The position numbers and the translations under genes are program-made. A stretch of 64,000 bases of DNA from Paramecium sonneborni (taxonomy: Eukaryota; Ciliophora; Oligohymenophorea; Peniculida; Parameciidae): contig CAJJDN010000095.1 of the NCBI GenBank assembly GCA_905182985.1, positions 19,885-83,884 on the forward strand, written 5' to 3'. Positions 1 through 12,499 of this stretch are shown here, one piece after another (within the stretch, counting starts at the first letter, position 1; every line of letters starts with the position of its first letter). The notes beneath the pieces were generated by a model. It saw only the letters and a list, made by a program, of their open reading frames with translations. It was not told the DNA's origin and ran no database searches.

Positions 1-3000
1 TATAAGGGGAAATAATTAAATCTTCATCAACATTTGATTTCAATTAAATTAAGAAGATTTTTAGTTCAAGTACCATTTGTTCTACTTATGAAATTGTTAG
101 GATAGAAGCAATTCTTCGAATTTATTCTTCCACTCCAAAATTAATTTTAAAAGGATCAGGATTAACCTAAGATACTTCCATATGGGGATTCAGAAATGTT
201 ACAATAGATTATGGTAATTGTAAAGAAAATTGTGCAGTTTGTGCGAGTTTTTCAACATGTTCATAATGTGCAACTAATTATGTTCTATTTTAAGGTGGCT
301 GTGTTAGTAGTTGCCCTGTGCATTCATCTAATTGTATTGATTATGCTGATATAATACCATGTATGTTATTAATGATAAATATAGATTCGAGATATTTAGC
401 TAAAGGATTTTACAATCTTAACATGACTACAGATGATATAAACCTATTTTATTCTGAAACAATCCCTACAGGGAGTAATTTCTTAACAGGATAAAAATTT
501 TCAATATTTCCAACTAAATTTGTTTTAGGAGGAGTTATGGTATGGAATAATGCAATATATAAAAAATCATGGATTATATCCAAACCTCATTATGCTGTGA
601 CAATAAGATTTAATGTTACGTACGGAGATTTATATGCAGGAAATTTTTACTACACAGTTTAAGGAGTAAAATCAAGCGCTCATCCAGTACCTACTTCAGG
701 AGGTTAAAACATCATAGGTAAAATTTTAGTTGATAGAATTAAATATTTTGAAATATTTTAGTAATTTACATTATCTCCACTTAATATAGAATTTGAATGC
801 ACAGATACTACAGCTAATCCAATAGACTAATTTTGTGCAGTTTCTGACTACTTTATTGTTGTGCATTATGTAAATTTTCAAAAATAATATTAGTGTCTTC
901 CATTTTGTGCGAATTGTATTGATGGTACTACATGTACTAATTGGGAAAGTTCTGAGTGTTTACCTAATTAATTTTTATATCTTGATCCTGACACAGAAAC
1001 TTACAGTTGTATAACATGTAATTAACCTGGGTGTTTAGCATGCAACAACTTGGATGAATGCACTTCTTGTGATTCAACTTCTAGTTATGATACATTAATA
1101 AATGGTGTTTGCTTATCATTAACCCCATCAACTTCAAATCCAACAATTTAGTGTAATATTTATTGTGAAACATGCACAGGAAACTTAATAAATAATTGTC
1201 TAACATGTGTATCTGATTATCATAGATCTTTATAACACAATTAATGCTTATGTTAGACAGGTTTCTATGATAATGAAATTAATCTATATTGTCTTCCTAT
1301 TTGTGGGGATCTTCTAATAGTAGATGGAGAGGATTGTGATGATGGTAATTATAATCCATTTGATGGATGTCACAATTGTAAATTAGGTTGTGATGCTTTT
1401 TGTAAAGAATGCTTAGAAGGTTTTTGCTATGATTGTTAAGAAGGATATTAATTGATAAATTATAAATGTTATGAGATTTTTAGTGATAATATTATTGGTA
1501 ATATTGCATAATGTTAGAATTAAATTTTAGAAAGCTTTAATTGTAATTTTAATTTATTCAGTTATTTCAATGGAAATCATATAATTTCAAATTAATTTAT
1601 TTAATGCTAAGATTCAAATTTAATAGCTTAGGATGGCTGTTTTTAAGGTAGTTTTGATTGTCCTTAATTTTGTTTAAGTTGTGTTTATGGAGCTTGTCAA
1701 TAATGTGATAAGATTTCAGGTTATGGATAATTAGATAAATTTAATAACAAATGTATATCCATATGTGGAGATGGTATAAAATCTATAGAAGAAGATTGTG
1801 ATGATGGTAATGATATAAATTATGATGGATGTTTTTAATGTGTTTATTAGTGTCATTTAAATTGTTAAGATTGTTTTAAAGGTATTTGTAAATAATGTTA
1901 ATCTGGATATTATTTAAATCAAAAAGATTATTCATGTTATAGTATTTGTGGTGATGGAATAATTGCTAATAATGAATAGTGTGATGTACTTAATATGTTA
2001 GAAAATTATGAATGTTCTAATTGTTAAATAAAATGTTAATCAGAATGTTTAAGTTGTTATGAAGGTCTGTGTTATTCATGTAAAGGTATAGGATGGAATA
2101 TTGATATAGTATCTAGATAATGTATATCTATTTGTGGAGATGGAATAATTGTTGGATAAGAATAATGTGATGATGGTAATGATATTGATTAAGATGGATG
2201 TTATCAATGTGAATTTTAATGCTAATAATAGTGTACCAAATGTTTACTTGGAGTTTGTTAAGAATGTGATTCTCAGGGTTGGTATTTATTATAAAATAAT
2301 TGTATTTCATAATGTGGAGATTAAGTGGTAGTAGAAAATGAAGATTGTGACGATGGGAATGAAATACAATATGACGGATGTTTTGAATGCTAATTTCAAT
2401 GCTAAATTGAATGTATTGATTGTAGATAAGGAATATGTTATGAATGTGTGTCTTAAGGTTATTATCTAACTAATGGTTTTTGTCATTCAATTTGTGGTGA
2501 TGGAATTGTTGTTTAATCTTATGAAGAATGTGATGATGGCAATTCTTTAATGTATGATGGATGTTATTAATGTTAATTCTAATGTTAAGAAATGTGTACA
2601 ATGTGTTAATTAGGAATTTGTTATGAATGTAACTAATTTGGTTGGATTATTGAAAATCATATATGTAAGCCATTTTGTGGAGATGGAATCATAATAGATT
2701 CTGAATAATGTGATGATATGAATAATAATATTAATGATGGCTGTCATTTATGTTAATTTTAATGTGATTAATACTGCATTCATTGTTTAGAAGGAATCTG
2801 TTAATAATGTGAATTAGGAAGATATCTTTTTTAAAATGTTTGTTATTCTTAATGTGGAGATGGAAATTATGTTAAAACAGCTGAACAGTGTGATGATGGT
2901 AATCAAGATAATGGTGATGGATGCGATAAAAATTGCTCTATTGAAAATAACTTCACATGTAAGAATTTAGAAGGTAGTTATTCTTAATGTGTTTATTCCA

Positions 3001-4574
3001 AATATCCATAATCCTAGATAATTGTATTCCCAACTTAGTTTGGAGAATATTAAGATATTTAAATCAAATTTGATTAAAAAATGAAATATCTAGATGATCC
3101 ATCATCACCTTTAGTTATTTCTACGATAATTGATATGAATGATTCTGATTATGCTATAACAGCGCAAATAATAAAATCAGATCCTCAAAATGAAATAAGC
3201 GATATCATTATCCAATTAAGAGTTAATTTTTACACTCCTATAGATAGACCTATTTTGAAAATTCAATTTTCCAAGGATAAATTTGTCTCACAATATGATC
3301 TACCTCTTGAATAAACAGTTAAAACTATTCAACTGCAATCTCCTACAGTATTAAATTAATCTTAAATTAATGTTGCTTAAAGCGCAGCAACTTATAATGA
3401 GGCTGTAATCTATTTCTTAACCAGCTTGTCTTTACTTTGTTTAATAGTAGGTTCCTCAGAATTATTTTGGAATTTAATGGATCAATTATAGTATCTATCA
3501 TATGTTAAATACATAAGTATTTAATTTCCTCCAAATCTTAATATTTATTTTGAAATTTTTAAAATTATCTCTATCGAACCAATTATAGACAATATAGGAA
3601 TCAATAAGATATTCAATCTTATCTATGAAGAAGAATTTGACTAAATTCCGAATGATGGAAAATTTTTAAATGATGGAATAAATGTTAATTTCTTGGAAAA
3701 CTTTAAAAGTTTCTTATTTTGTCTTACTACTGCTTTTATGGCTTACTATTTTTCTAGGATTATATATTTAATCTTATCTAAATTTTAAACCTAATTATTA
3801 TCTAAAATGAACTTAACATCAACAAAGTTATATTTTTCAATTAGATAATAATGTTTGCTATTGTCAAAGGATTTTTTCTATAATGGTATCTTGAGGGTTG
3901 TTATGTCAAATGCGTACGATATATCATTTGCTATGACTGTATAAATTGCTTATTTCTCAAACAATAGTTTTAGGGCATCTATAACTTCATATTTTTCTCT
4001 TGTAGTTTTCACTTCATATATATGCACTTCCATTTACTTTGTTAATATTTTGCAAAAATTTTCAACTTCAAATACATTAAAAGTAAAAGAAAAATATGCA
4101 GCTTTATTTGAAGGAATTAAAAATCCCAAGAATGCTTGGGTAGCATAATACAATGCAATACTATTAATTAAAAAGTTTTTTTTTATTAATCTCATTGTTT
4201 TTCTGTAAAAAGAAGGCAAAATTTAATCCTTGCTTGTTGCCACAAATTAAACTTTATTTCTATTCTATTTTGTCGTAAATAAACCTTTGCATAATTATCG
4301 TGAGTACTAAAAAATTATAATTACAGAGTCTATTATTATTTTTAATACAATCACATTTATCCTTTATGACTATATTACTAATATAGGATTGTCTTAAAAT
4401 ATTCGAATTATTATAGGATGGGTACATATATTTACATTTTCAGCAATCCTATCGATATCATTAATCATTGACTTTTTTTAGTAATCCTAATTTTTGCTTA
4501 AAAAAATAAGAGAATCTATCTGCGATAAAAAAAAATAGGTAGAACCTGGAGTATCAGCTACAATTTTTATTTGA
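1..4574 (+). CDS. Large cysteine-rich repeat protein with C-terminal membrane segments (5' partial)
   Basis: One uninterrupted frame (codons start at position 3) runs about 1523 codons to a TGA at 4572; the start lies off the left edge and I see no introns. The first ~320 residues look like an ectodomain with scattered Cys. From about 1290 to 2960 there is a tandem repeat of roughly 45-50 residues of the form CGDG...E.CDDGN...DGC..C followed by C...C..C..G.C..C, as in the DUF4215 / Myxococcus cysteine-rich repeat family known from ciliate and other large surface proteins. After ~3000 the protein becomes hydrophobic, with several predicted membrane spans between about 3410 and 4510 and a short basic tail. 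I infer a large cell-surface receptor-like or adhesive protein; ligand and function are unknown. Confidence is high for coding and repeat class, low for role. Confidence 0.88.
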
Positions 4575-5200
4575 AAATTTATTTAATAATTTATGAATAA
4601 CATTTCATTTTTAATATTTATTTTAAAAAAGAAAGCATTTTCCTACAAATACTATGAGAAAAATTAGTATGATACCAACATAGTATTAATTAGTAATTAA
4701 ATATTTTTAAAAATGATGAGAAAGTCATTAATGGGTTAAAATAATCTAGAACATATTATTCTTTAAAAAAATTAGTTGCATTAATAAAGTGAGAAATACA
4801 AAATTTAATATAAAAGGAATAATAATATCCACATAATAATTATATGTATTTATAGATATTTTCAAGTAGATAAAAAATTGAAAAATTTATTTATATAAGC
4901 TTAAAATCTTTTTTGTTAATCCTTTTATTTATTAATTTAATGCAAATAATTAAAATCAAAATAAGTAATATAGCAGTAAAGTTAATCAGTATGATATCTT
5001 TAATATCTAATTGATCAACTACATAATATTAGTTAATCAATTAGGATCAAGTCTAAAATAAATTCTATTTAACAAAAATTGTAATTTGAGGAATACTAAT
5101 TCTTCACACTCATTTTATAATTTTAATATCAAAAAATTAAACCAATAGAATAAAATCCTCCAGAATAGATGTTTATAAAATTATATAATTTGAATTATAA
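4575..5200. other. AT-rich intergenic stretch, no gene seen
   Basis: About 600 bases after the TGA of the cysteine-rich gene with frequent TGA in all frames and no family motif. It probably holds the 3' end of that gene and spacer DNA. Confidence 0.5.
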
Positions 5201-6830
5201 TAATATTCTATACTCATAAAAAGGATTAATAATAAAAATGAATAAAGCATAATTAAAAGTTCTAAATAGTTGTTTTTTATTGAAACACTAAGGCATTCAA
5301 ACTTGAAGAATGGATGTGTCTAAATAATAAATGATTTTTGCTAGAAAGATAATGAATGATTTGAAAAATAATACTCAACATAATATTATAGAAAATTTTT
5401 ATTTTCTGTTTGGGTAGAATTAGAAATTTTATTATTCTCTTAGTTTATCCAACATCAATCATTAGTAGCAAATAATATTTATATTCAAAATGTCTTTAAA
5501 GAATAGTTAGATACAAATTACAGTAGAAAATGGCCTTTTATAAATCCTTACTCTTTCGCTTGGCTACTTCGTAGTTTGAAATTCAAGAAAAAAATTCATT
5601 GACTATCCTTTTCTTTTTATCTAATCTATTCTTTAATTTGAAAATTTCATTTCATGATTGGAATAAATTATATTTTAGTTATAAAAGCTTTTTTACTGAT
5701 CCTTGTATTAAAGACAATAATTAAGGAATGAAGAACTTATGAACAGAATGGAAAAATTTTGACCTATCAATATATAAATGAGGTGCCTCAAATGCAATCA
5801 TCTTTTCTTAAAGAAAATCATAAGATAAATGTTAAAATATAAATACCTTATTATTTCCAACAATCAATTTAGCATCAATAATGATGTATAGTAAATAAAG
5901 GAATATTGACAAAACTGAATAGATGATTTAAATAAAACTACTTGGAAATTTTGTGGTGAAAATAAATTGCATAACAACTATTCTACCTATGTAAATTGTG
6001 AAATCATATTTTGTATTGCATGCTCACAATGTTAAACCAAAAGTCATTAGTTTTGTTTAGATAAAACACTAAAAATTACATAGACTAAAATATAATTTTT
6101 TCGGGCTCTTTTTGGATTAGCATTACAAAAAAAAAGGGAGCATATTATTACAATTGCTTTAATAGTAGATAATACTAAAAGCCAATCTTAATTTGCTTCA
6201 AATACTCTCAAAATTGGTTAACCCACTGACAATAGTATAAATAAGGCGCTAAAAAATAGTTGGATGCTTAGTAAAAACTAATTTATATATGAATCTTAAT
6301 CTATTGCTCAAAGTTGTATCAATAAACTCAGCATTTACTTAAGAATTCATCTCTTGTTTTCATAGAATAAAAAGTTAAATATCTCATTCACTAAATTTTG
6401 CTTCTTCATCTATTATGTATATATAATTATTCTAAATTCTTATTAATAGTCACCAAAATATTATGATGTATAATTATTTTAAGTAGTAGATATTAAATTT
6501 CATAAAATTTATTAAATTATGAATTTAAAAAAAGAAGAATAGTTGTTCGTTTATTTAACTATGGCTACAAATAAATATATTTGAACAATAATTTGTTATT
6601 TTGTTTTGGTTATTTGATCTATTAGTTGTTTTGTGTTTTATGTTAGTAAATATTTAGTAAGCCTGATAATTCATACAGATGGGTCTTTGATTCCTACCTC
6701 ACTTACATCATAATTTGCTAATTATCTTGAAAATTAATTAAATTAGTATCCTAAGTAGTCAATCACTGGAACACAGAAAAATTAAAGATAAAAGTAAAGT
6801 ATAAGGATTTACTCTTGCAAGTGATTTCTA
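5200..6830. pseudogene. Degenerate coding remnants, strand uncertain
   Basis: Protein-like stretches exist but none forms a gene. On the plus strand, pieces in three successive frames (about 5602-5740, 5741-5885 and 5915-6580) include a Cys-rich piece near 6000 (CIACSQCQTKSHQFC). I found no GT...AG intron that joins the three. On the minus strand, about 5900 down to 5220 also gives protein-like hydrophobic and basic text, interrupted by two in-frame TGA codons. The best reading is one or two decayed genes. I cannot choose the strand from composition alone. Confidence 0.3.
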
Positions 6831-7930
6831 TTAGTAATTCATTTACAGCTATGAGAGGATTCTCAATTGTATTAAGCATCAAAGCTATTAAATGTGATTG
6901 GTTAGAATGGTAGGTTAATATGAATTAAAAACATGTTTAAAATTATAAAAATATTGATTTATCAATTTTATATAGAATAAATATGAATGAATTAATTATT
7001 TATATAATTTTTATTTTTATTATATTTAGAAAATATTTTAATTAATATTTCGAATTAAAGTAAAGCTTTATATTAAAAGATCTAATAAACTTATTAAAAT
7101 CCTAAGTGAATAATAAATATTTTAGTTATCTTAATTAATAAAAAAGCATGAGATATCGAAAAATTGATAAACAGTATTAGAGATTAGCCAATCATCCAAT
7201 ACGATATGAAAGAATAAATGATAATGAAATTAAACTTTAAATTGAAATCTAGTGCACTGAAATAAATTTAAATACTTTCCCTAAGCTAAAAGCTCATCAT
7301 TAAACTTAATTTCTTGTCTAATAACTCATTAATTATTTCTGGCTATGAAGATAAATCAATAATTATATCCTACTCTCTTGTTTTCTCATTCATCCAATAG
7401 ATCAAAATTAAATAATCTCTGGCTCTATTGATACTTCTATTAAATTTTGATAAATCCATAGCATTAATTTCAATTTTCTTAAGAAATAAATGAAGATTCT
7501 GATTATGTATATGAATTATTAATAAATGAAAAAGACAATCAATTAATTACTTATGGTAGAGATTCCAAAATACTAATGGTAGAATCAGATAAAGAAAATG
7601 TCTGGAAAGTTAAATAAAAAATCAATTCTGATGAAACTCTTCTTTCAATAATATGATAATTCTTATCTACTTATTCATTCCTCCAATTCTTAGAGAGAAT
7701 TTAAAATAATTAAAAAATCTCCAGGTGAAAATGGTAGTTTATGTTGTACTTTTTTATTCCCAATTCAATAGTAATTTCATTAATGTTATGAAATTTAATT
7801 CAAATTATAATTTTGGATATTTGATACCAGAAATAACATTAGTTTAGCTCAATCTAGACGGATGGTATTAGCAACTTGGGATAAAATTTAAAATAATAAT
7901 GAAATAATAATGAAATATTATTTTTATTGA
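6830..7930 (+). pseudogene. Decayed WD40-repeat protein gene (copy C)
   Basis: WD40 text is visible in shifting frames: SLIISGYEDKSIII near 7330, then IISGSIDTSIKF near 7410, where the expected Trp codon is TGA, then DYVYELLINEKDNQLITYG and VWKVKQKI around 7500-7620. The last parts match, in order, the C-terminal third of the intact WD40 gene at 12500-14844 (for example GYDKLLLIIEQ and CFFPQQYIKQ there). About 20 residues are missing between the first two blades, and no introns reconcile the frames. I infer a pseudogene of the same family, broken by one nonsense change (TGG to TGA is the simplest explanation) and several indels. Confidence 0.65.
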
Positions 7931-7999
7931 ACAGTTCAGCATTTATATGAACTTTTATTTTAATTATAATATAATATAAATTCTAACTACTCTATTTTA

Positions 8000-9047
8000 T
8001 CAAATCAAAATAAATATTTTATGAATGCTTATAAAAATGAAAACTAAATTTATTATTTATATAAAATCAATCTTCACAGCCCACAAACATGCCATAAAAT
8101 ACTGCAATTGATGCTGTAACTACTTCATTTGATTATAAATTAAACTAGATGATAAAAATTAAATATTTACTCTTCCTTTTAAAATTTGCTTGAAAGCATT
8201 CAAAATACAAATAGGATAGGGTAAGACTACAATAATTAAATAAAAAAAGGGTAAATATAAGATCCCCAGCAGGACAATAATGGCAATCTGCACTAAACAA
8301 ACATCTACAGATAACTAATATTTATTACAAATCACTCTTATTTTAGTTCTCTCAAAAAAGAGGTAGATCAAAATTATGAAGTTCGTAACAAAATTAAAGC
8401 ATATCATACATTAGAATACAGTAATAATAAGCACAGCTATAAATAATATGTGACTTTTACATGCCGAATAATTGTGTACTGATATTAATAAAAAAAACAC
8501 TAACCCAATATAAAATAATGTGTAGCTACAAATTAGACCAAAAAGTATCAGTAAACTGGATTCTGTCTAAAATTCATGTAATAATTATTACTTTTCTATA
8601 CTTTTAGTTAATCCCTAATTTAATCAAAAATCCAATAGCTATTAAAGAACAAATAGCCAAAATTAAATAGATTGCACTTATTTTTAATTCTTTAAAGACA
8701 CTCAGCATCAATAGAAAAAAGAGGAAAACAGAAAGAATAGTCCATGAAATAAATATTCCTATAATCTTAAGGAGCAACTGTTTTTATTGTGAAAAGTCTT
8801 TATCTTTAATTAAATTAGAAGTAGAAAATATTAACTGATCATTGACTTGTACATTCGAAAATTCTTAATTTGGTGTGACTTAATTAAGAGAGTGTTATTA
8901 TTAAGATGAATATTATTGATGGTTTTCATTATTTCCATAGGCTGGAATTATTACAGGAATATATTTTAAAGTTTAATCTTTGTTATCAAACAATTATTAT
9001 GATGGAGCTGGCTGATTTGTGTAATTCGAAGTTGGATAGTATGACAT
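8000..9047 (-). CDS. Small polytopic membrane protein with Gln/Pro-rich N terminus
   Basis: ATG at 9047, TGA at 8000-8002, one 25-nt GT...AG intron at 8567-8591; 340 codons. The N-terminal ~125 residues are cytoplasm-like and rich in Pro, Gln, Asn and Ser, beginning MSYYPTSNYTNQPAPSQQ. Four to six hydrophobic segments follow: around residues 130-150, 155-175, just after the intron, and two or more downstream. The C-terminal part ends in a further hydrophobic stretch. The intron removes an in-frame TGA, which strongly supports the model. I do not recognise the family; a four-span membrane protein of unknown function is the safest description. Confidence 0.75.
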
Positions 9048-9940
9048 TTATTATAAGATTTAATATCGAAAATTATTTAAAAGGTTGCTTTAATCAGTTA
9101 TATGCACAATGCAGAAAATAATCTATAAACAGTCTATTTGTAAAATAATATATATTATATTAAATTATTAATTAAAATTAATTCAATATTTATTAAGAAT
9201 TGAAATATAATTCCTTGCTCATAGTTTATTGAAAAATTAGATCAAATTTTCTCGTTATACTTAAGTAATTAACAATTAATAATTGTGTATTCAATTTTTA
9301 TTCATGTAAATTTTTAAATTGGAATGTAAAGAAATTATAGTTAATGACTATGCTCTTATTTTTTCATTTGCTAAAATCACTAATTAAATTTTTGAATGTA
9401 ATCTTATCAATAATCAGATATGAGTACAAGAATAAATGTTTTACACTTAAAAAGAGAAGCAAACATATCGTAACATTATAAACTTAATGTAATCAAAGAT
9501 TAAATATTTGTATATCTGAAAGAAAAAAAAAGCAAAGAAATTATTCGCCAATTAAAGAATGAGATAGATTTATTTTAAAGGCAAATTAAAGATATAATAC
9601 TCAATATTTTAAAAATTAAAAAAGAAACATATTCTTGTAACACTAAAATCAAAATGATTTTTAGAGACCTTTATGAAAAGAAGATTTACGTATTAATCAA
9701 CTTTTGACCCTGGAATGCAAATGAAACTTAATTACTGCTTTGAAAGAATTCTACAACATTTAAAAAAAATCGATATAAAACAATTTATAAAGTTTTATAT
9801 CTACACATTAAATCATCTGTGTACAACTGTAAAAAAATAAAAAATATTATATTGATTTAATTATATCAACTTTAATTCCTAAAGAAAATAAAAAAACAAA
9901 TAAAATCATATCATCACTTCTTTTGATTTATTATTATAAA
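9048..9940. other. AT-rich spacer, nothing recognised
   Basis: Upstream of the minus-strand membrane gene. It contains A-rich and T-rich runs and frequent TGA in all frames. No motif or gene could be supported. Confidence 0.4.
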
Positions 9941-9949
9941 CAAATTTTT

Positions 9950-10800
9950 CCATTAATGATTTATTATTTCAATTTATTTTCTTTTTGAAATTAATTAAAT
10001 GTTGTTTGTTTAAAATAGAAGAAAATAATTGTTTTAATTTATGTATCATTACCTAATTATTTTTCATTATAAAATCCACCTCCGCTTTTGTGAATCAATT
10101 AATTTTGTAATTTCATTTAATCAACAACCTTCACATATAAAAGCAATATCCCATCTACGAATTTTTTTTATAGTTTAATAAACACCATTATAAATTACTT
10201 AATCCAAACTATTCAAAATAAACTTAATAAAATACCAAAAAAACAATCGCTTAACTCTATCCAACTTCCAATTTTATTTGAGCATATTTCAATACTTCTA
10301 AGTTTCTCTTCATACAATCCGCCATCTCTTTATAACAAAATAAAATTAAATAATGATAATCTATTACCAGTAAAACCCATCCCTCAATTTAATCCATTTT
10401 CCAATTTTAGTTGAAACTAAGCCATCGTTTTATTGCTCAAAATCATTTAATCAGCAACCACTTTATAAAAGTATCTGAAAATTTACTACATTAATTAACT
10501 AAGTATTCACATCTCCATAATTCTTCTTAAACCAAATTTCCATCTTCCTAATTTCTAACCATTTTTATAAAAGCCTTTATTTGTAACTTAACTCCAGCTA
10601 ATAATTCAAATTACTAAACTTAACACTCATTAAATCCCTCACTCGATTCAATCCATTTACCTATTTTAATTTATCCTTAACTTTCACTTCCTTTCTTGTA
10701 GTCATATAATCCACCACCACTTTAAGAAAAACTTATAATAAAATTAAATACATTAATAAATTCTAGTAATTAAGCATAACCCAACTTTTTGACCATATTT
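9950..10800 (-). pseudogene. Decayed array of GGGxYD...KIGKW repeats (copy 1)
   Basis: Reading the minus strand from about 10750 down gives KSGGGLYDYK, then IKIGKWIESSEGF. In another frame come FYKNGQKLGRWKFG, then SGC(stop)LNDFEQQ and TKIGKWIKLRDGF. This is the ciliate repeat whose units read GGGxYD, KIGKW(I/V)ELSxGF and GEYKNGKKVGRWD, a MORN-like beta-repeat family that is very abundant in Paramecium. Successive units here lie in different frames and one Gly-Gly pair has become Cys-TGA. No introns fix this, so I call a pseudogene. The DNA from 10800 to 11570 is spacer with no gene I can support. Confidence 0.6.
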
Positions 10801-11578
10801 TCTTACACGACTTAGTTTTAACTTAAAAAATAATAACTACCTTTATATTTAAAGAATGAATCTTTCAACTAAAACCCTTACCTATCCTTTTCACCTTAAT
10901 TGTTAACAGTACCAATACCATAAATTATGTATAAAGCATTAATATACAGTTGCTAACTATTCTCAAACTACTTCCATATATCTACTTTCTTATTATTAAT
11001 ATATTCTCTAACTTCATATGCTTAAAAATTACTAATAATTTCAATAAATAATAATTACTGACCTATAAAAATTCTAAATTAATTCCTTCCATAAACCTGA
11101 CAATTACCCTTTTTCAGAGTCCAATATATATTTTTTGATTATTTTTATTTCTTCTATAATATCCCTCAAATCTTATAAGTTTTCTTTCTTTCATTAACCA
11201 TATTTAAATAATCCAATAGCAATAATACAAAAGAAAAAATTTTAATGAAAGGAGAAATTATTTCATAAAAAGCAAAATAGTGATCCTGATCTGCGCACTC
11301 ATTTAAAATAAATAAACTCTCATATTATCTCTTTTTTAACTTGTATTGTAAGATCATTATTTTAGAGAATTTATTCGATAGATAATTAAAGAGAATTTTA
11401 AGAGTGAGTATATCATGAAAAGTGTTAAATTAATTAGTTTTATTAAATAAGAAATTTATACTCTCTATTTCTTTTCAAGGTTTGGTCTATTTATCTCAAA
11501 TTATAGGAGAAGGGAAACATAGGATTAAGATTATAAATTTCAACAACAAATAAATTTATCAAATATATATCTGAAAAT

Positions 11579-12137
11579 TCAATAATTTATAAATTATTCT
11601 TAATCAAATCCTTCGGAAACTAATATTTCCAAAATTTTATTAGCTTAAGCTTAATATAATTAAAATTATGACTTCTTTTTTTTATCCTGAATATCTAGAA
11701 TATCTAGAAGTATAGATAATTTTTCAACTAACCCATGAGATTTAATGAGATAATCTAAATCTTCAATTTCTGCATAAATTAATGAATTTGATATTAAATA
11801 AGCAATTTCTTTTTTAATGTCACCCATTTTCAAACTCTTATAAAATGGATTATTAAAGTGAATCCATTCCAATAACTTATTTAACTTAGGCTGAAGTCGT
11901 GCTTCATTTAACAACCCTAATCTATTTAGTCCATTATATGAATTATTAATATCATCTGAAATAATTTAGAAACATATTCATTAAGACATTATAATTCAAG
12001 GACTCATTAGCTAAATTTTCAACTGAAGATTTAAGTGCTTGTTTCAATTCGTCAGGTAATGAGTCTGGTATCAATTTGTTTAGATTCACAATTGTTTTCT
12101 CTTAAATTGAGCTATTACTTCTTTCTTGATTAGCCAT
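11579..12137 (-). pseudogene. Small soluble alpha-helical protein gene with one unresolved frame break
   Basis: Minus strand. ATG at 12137 opens MANQERSNSSIQEKTIVNL... with PDSLPDELKQALKSSVENL, readable to about 11970. From about 11955 to the TGA at 11579-11581 a second frame reads LNEARLQPKLNKLLEWI, then KILEILVSEGFDQEQFINY at the end. Both halves look like one mostly helical, charged protein of about 175 residues. A 32-nt GT...AG segment (11956-11987) lies exactly at the junction but leaves the frame off by one. Either one base is wrong in the sequence or the gene has a real frameshift. The family is not recognised. Confidence 0.5.
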
Positions 12138-12499
12138 TTTAATTAATTTAGTAAATTGAATTTATTTATTTTGGTAAATTCTGTTTTAACATTTCTTAAA
12201 ATTACGGAAGATAGATTATAATATAACTTTATCAATTTTAATCTTCATTCTTTAAGTCTAAATGATTATTCAATATCAATATTTATTTATACTTTTAAAT
12301 TTATATTAAAAGTGTAATCTTTAATATTCGATCAAGCCCTTATTTTTTCAATTAGCCTAAATTATGATATAATGAATAAGTTGAACTATTATTTTCGGAA
12401 AACTATTTTATAATTAATTAAAATATATTAATACATATAACTCTAAAGTTCTCTATAAAACTTATCTTTATTTTTGATTTAATACGTATAATATTAATA

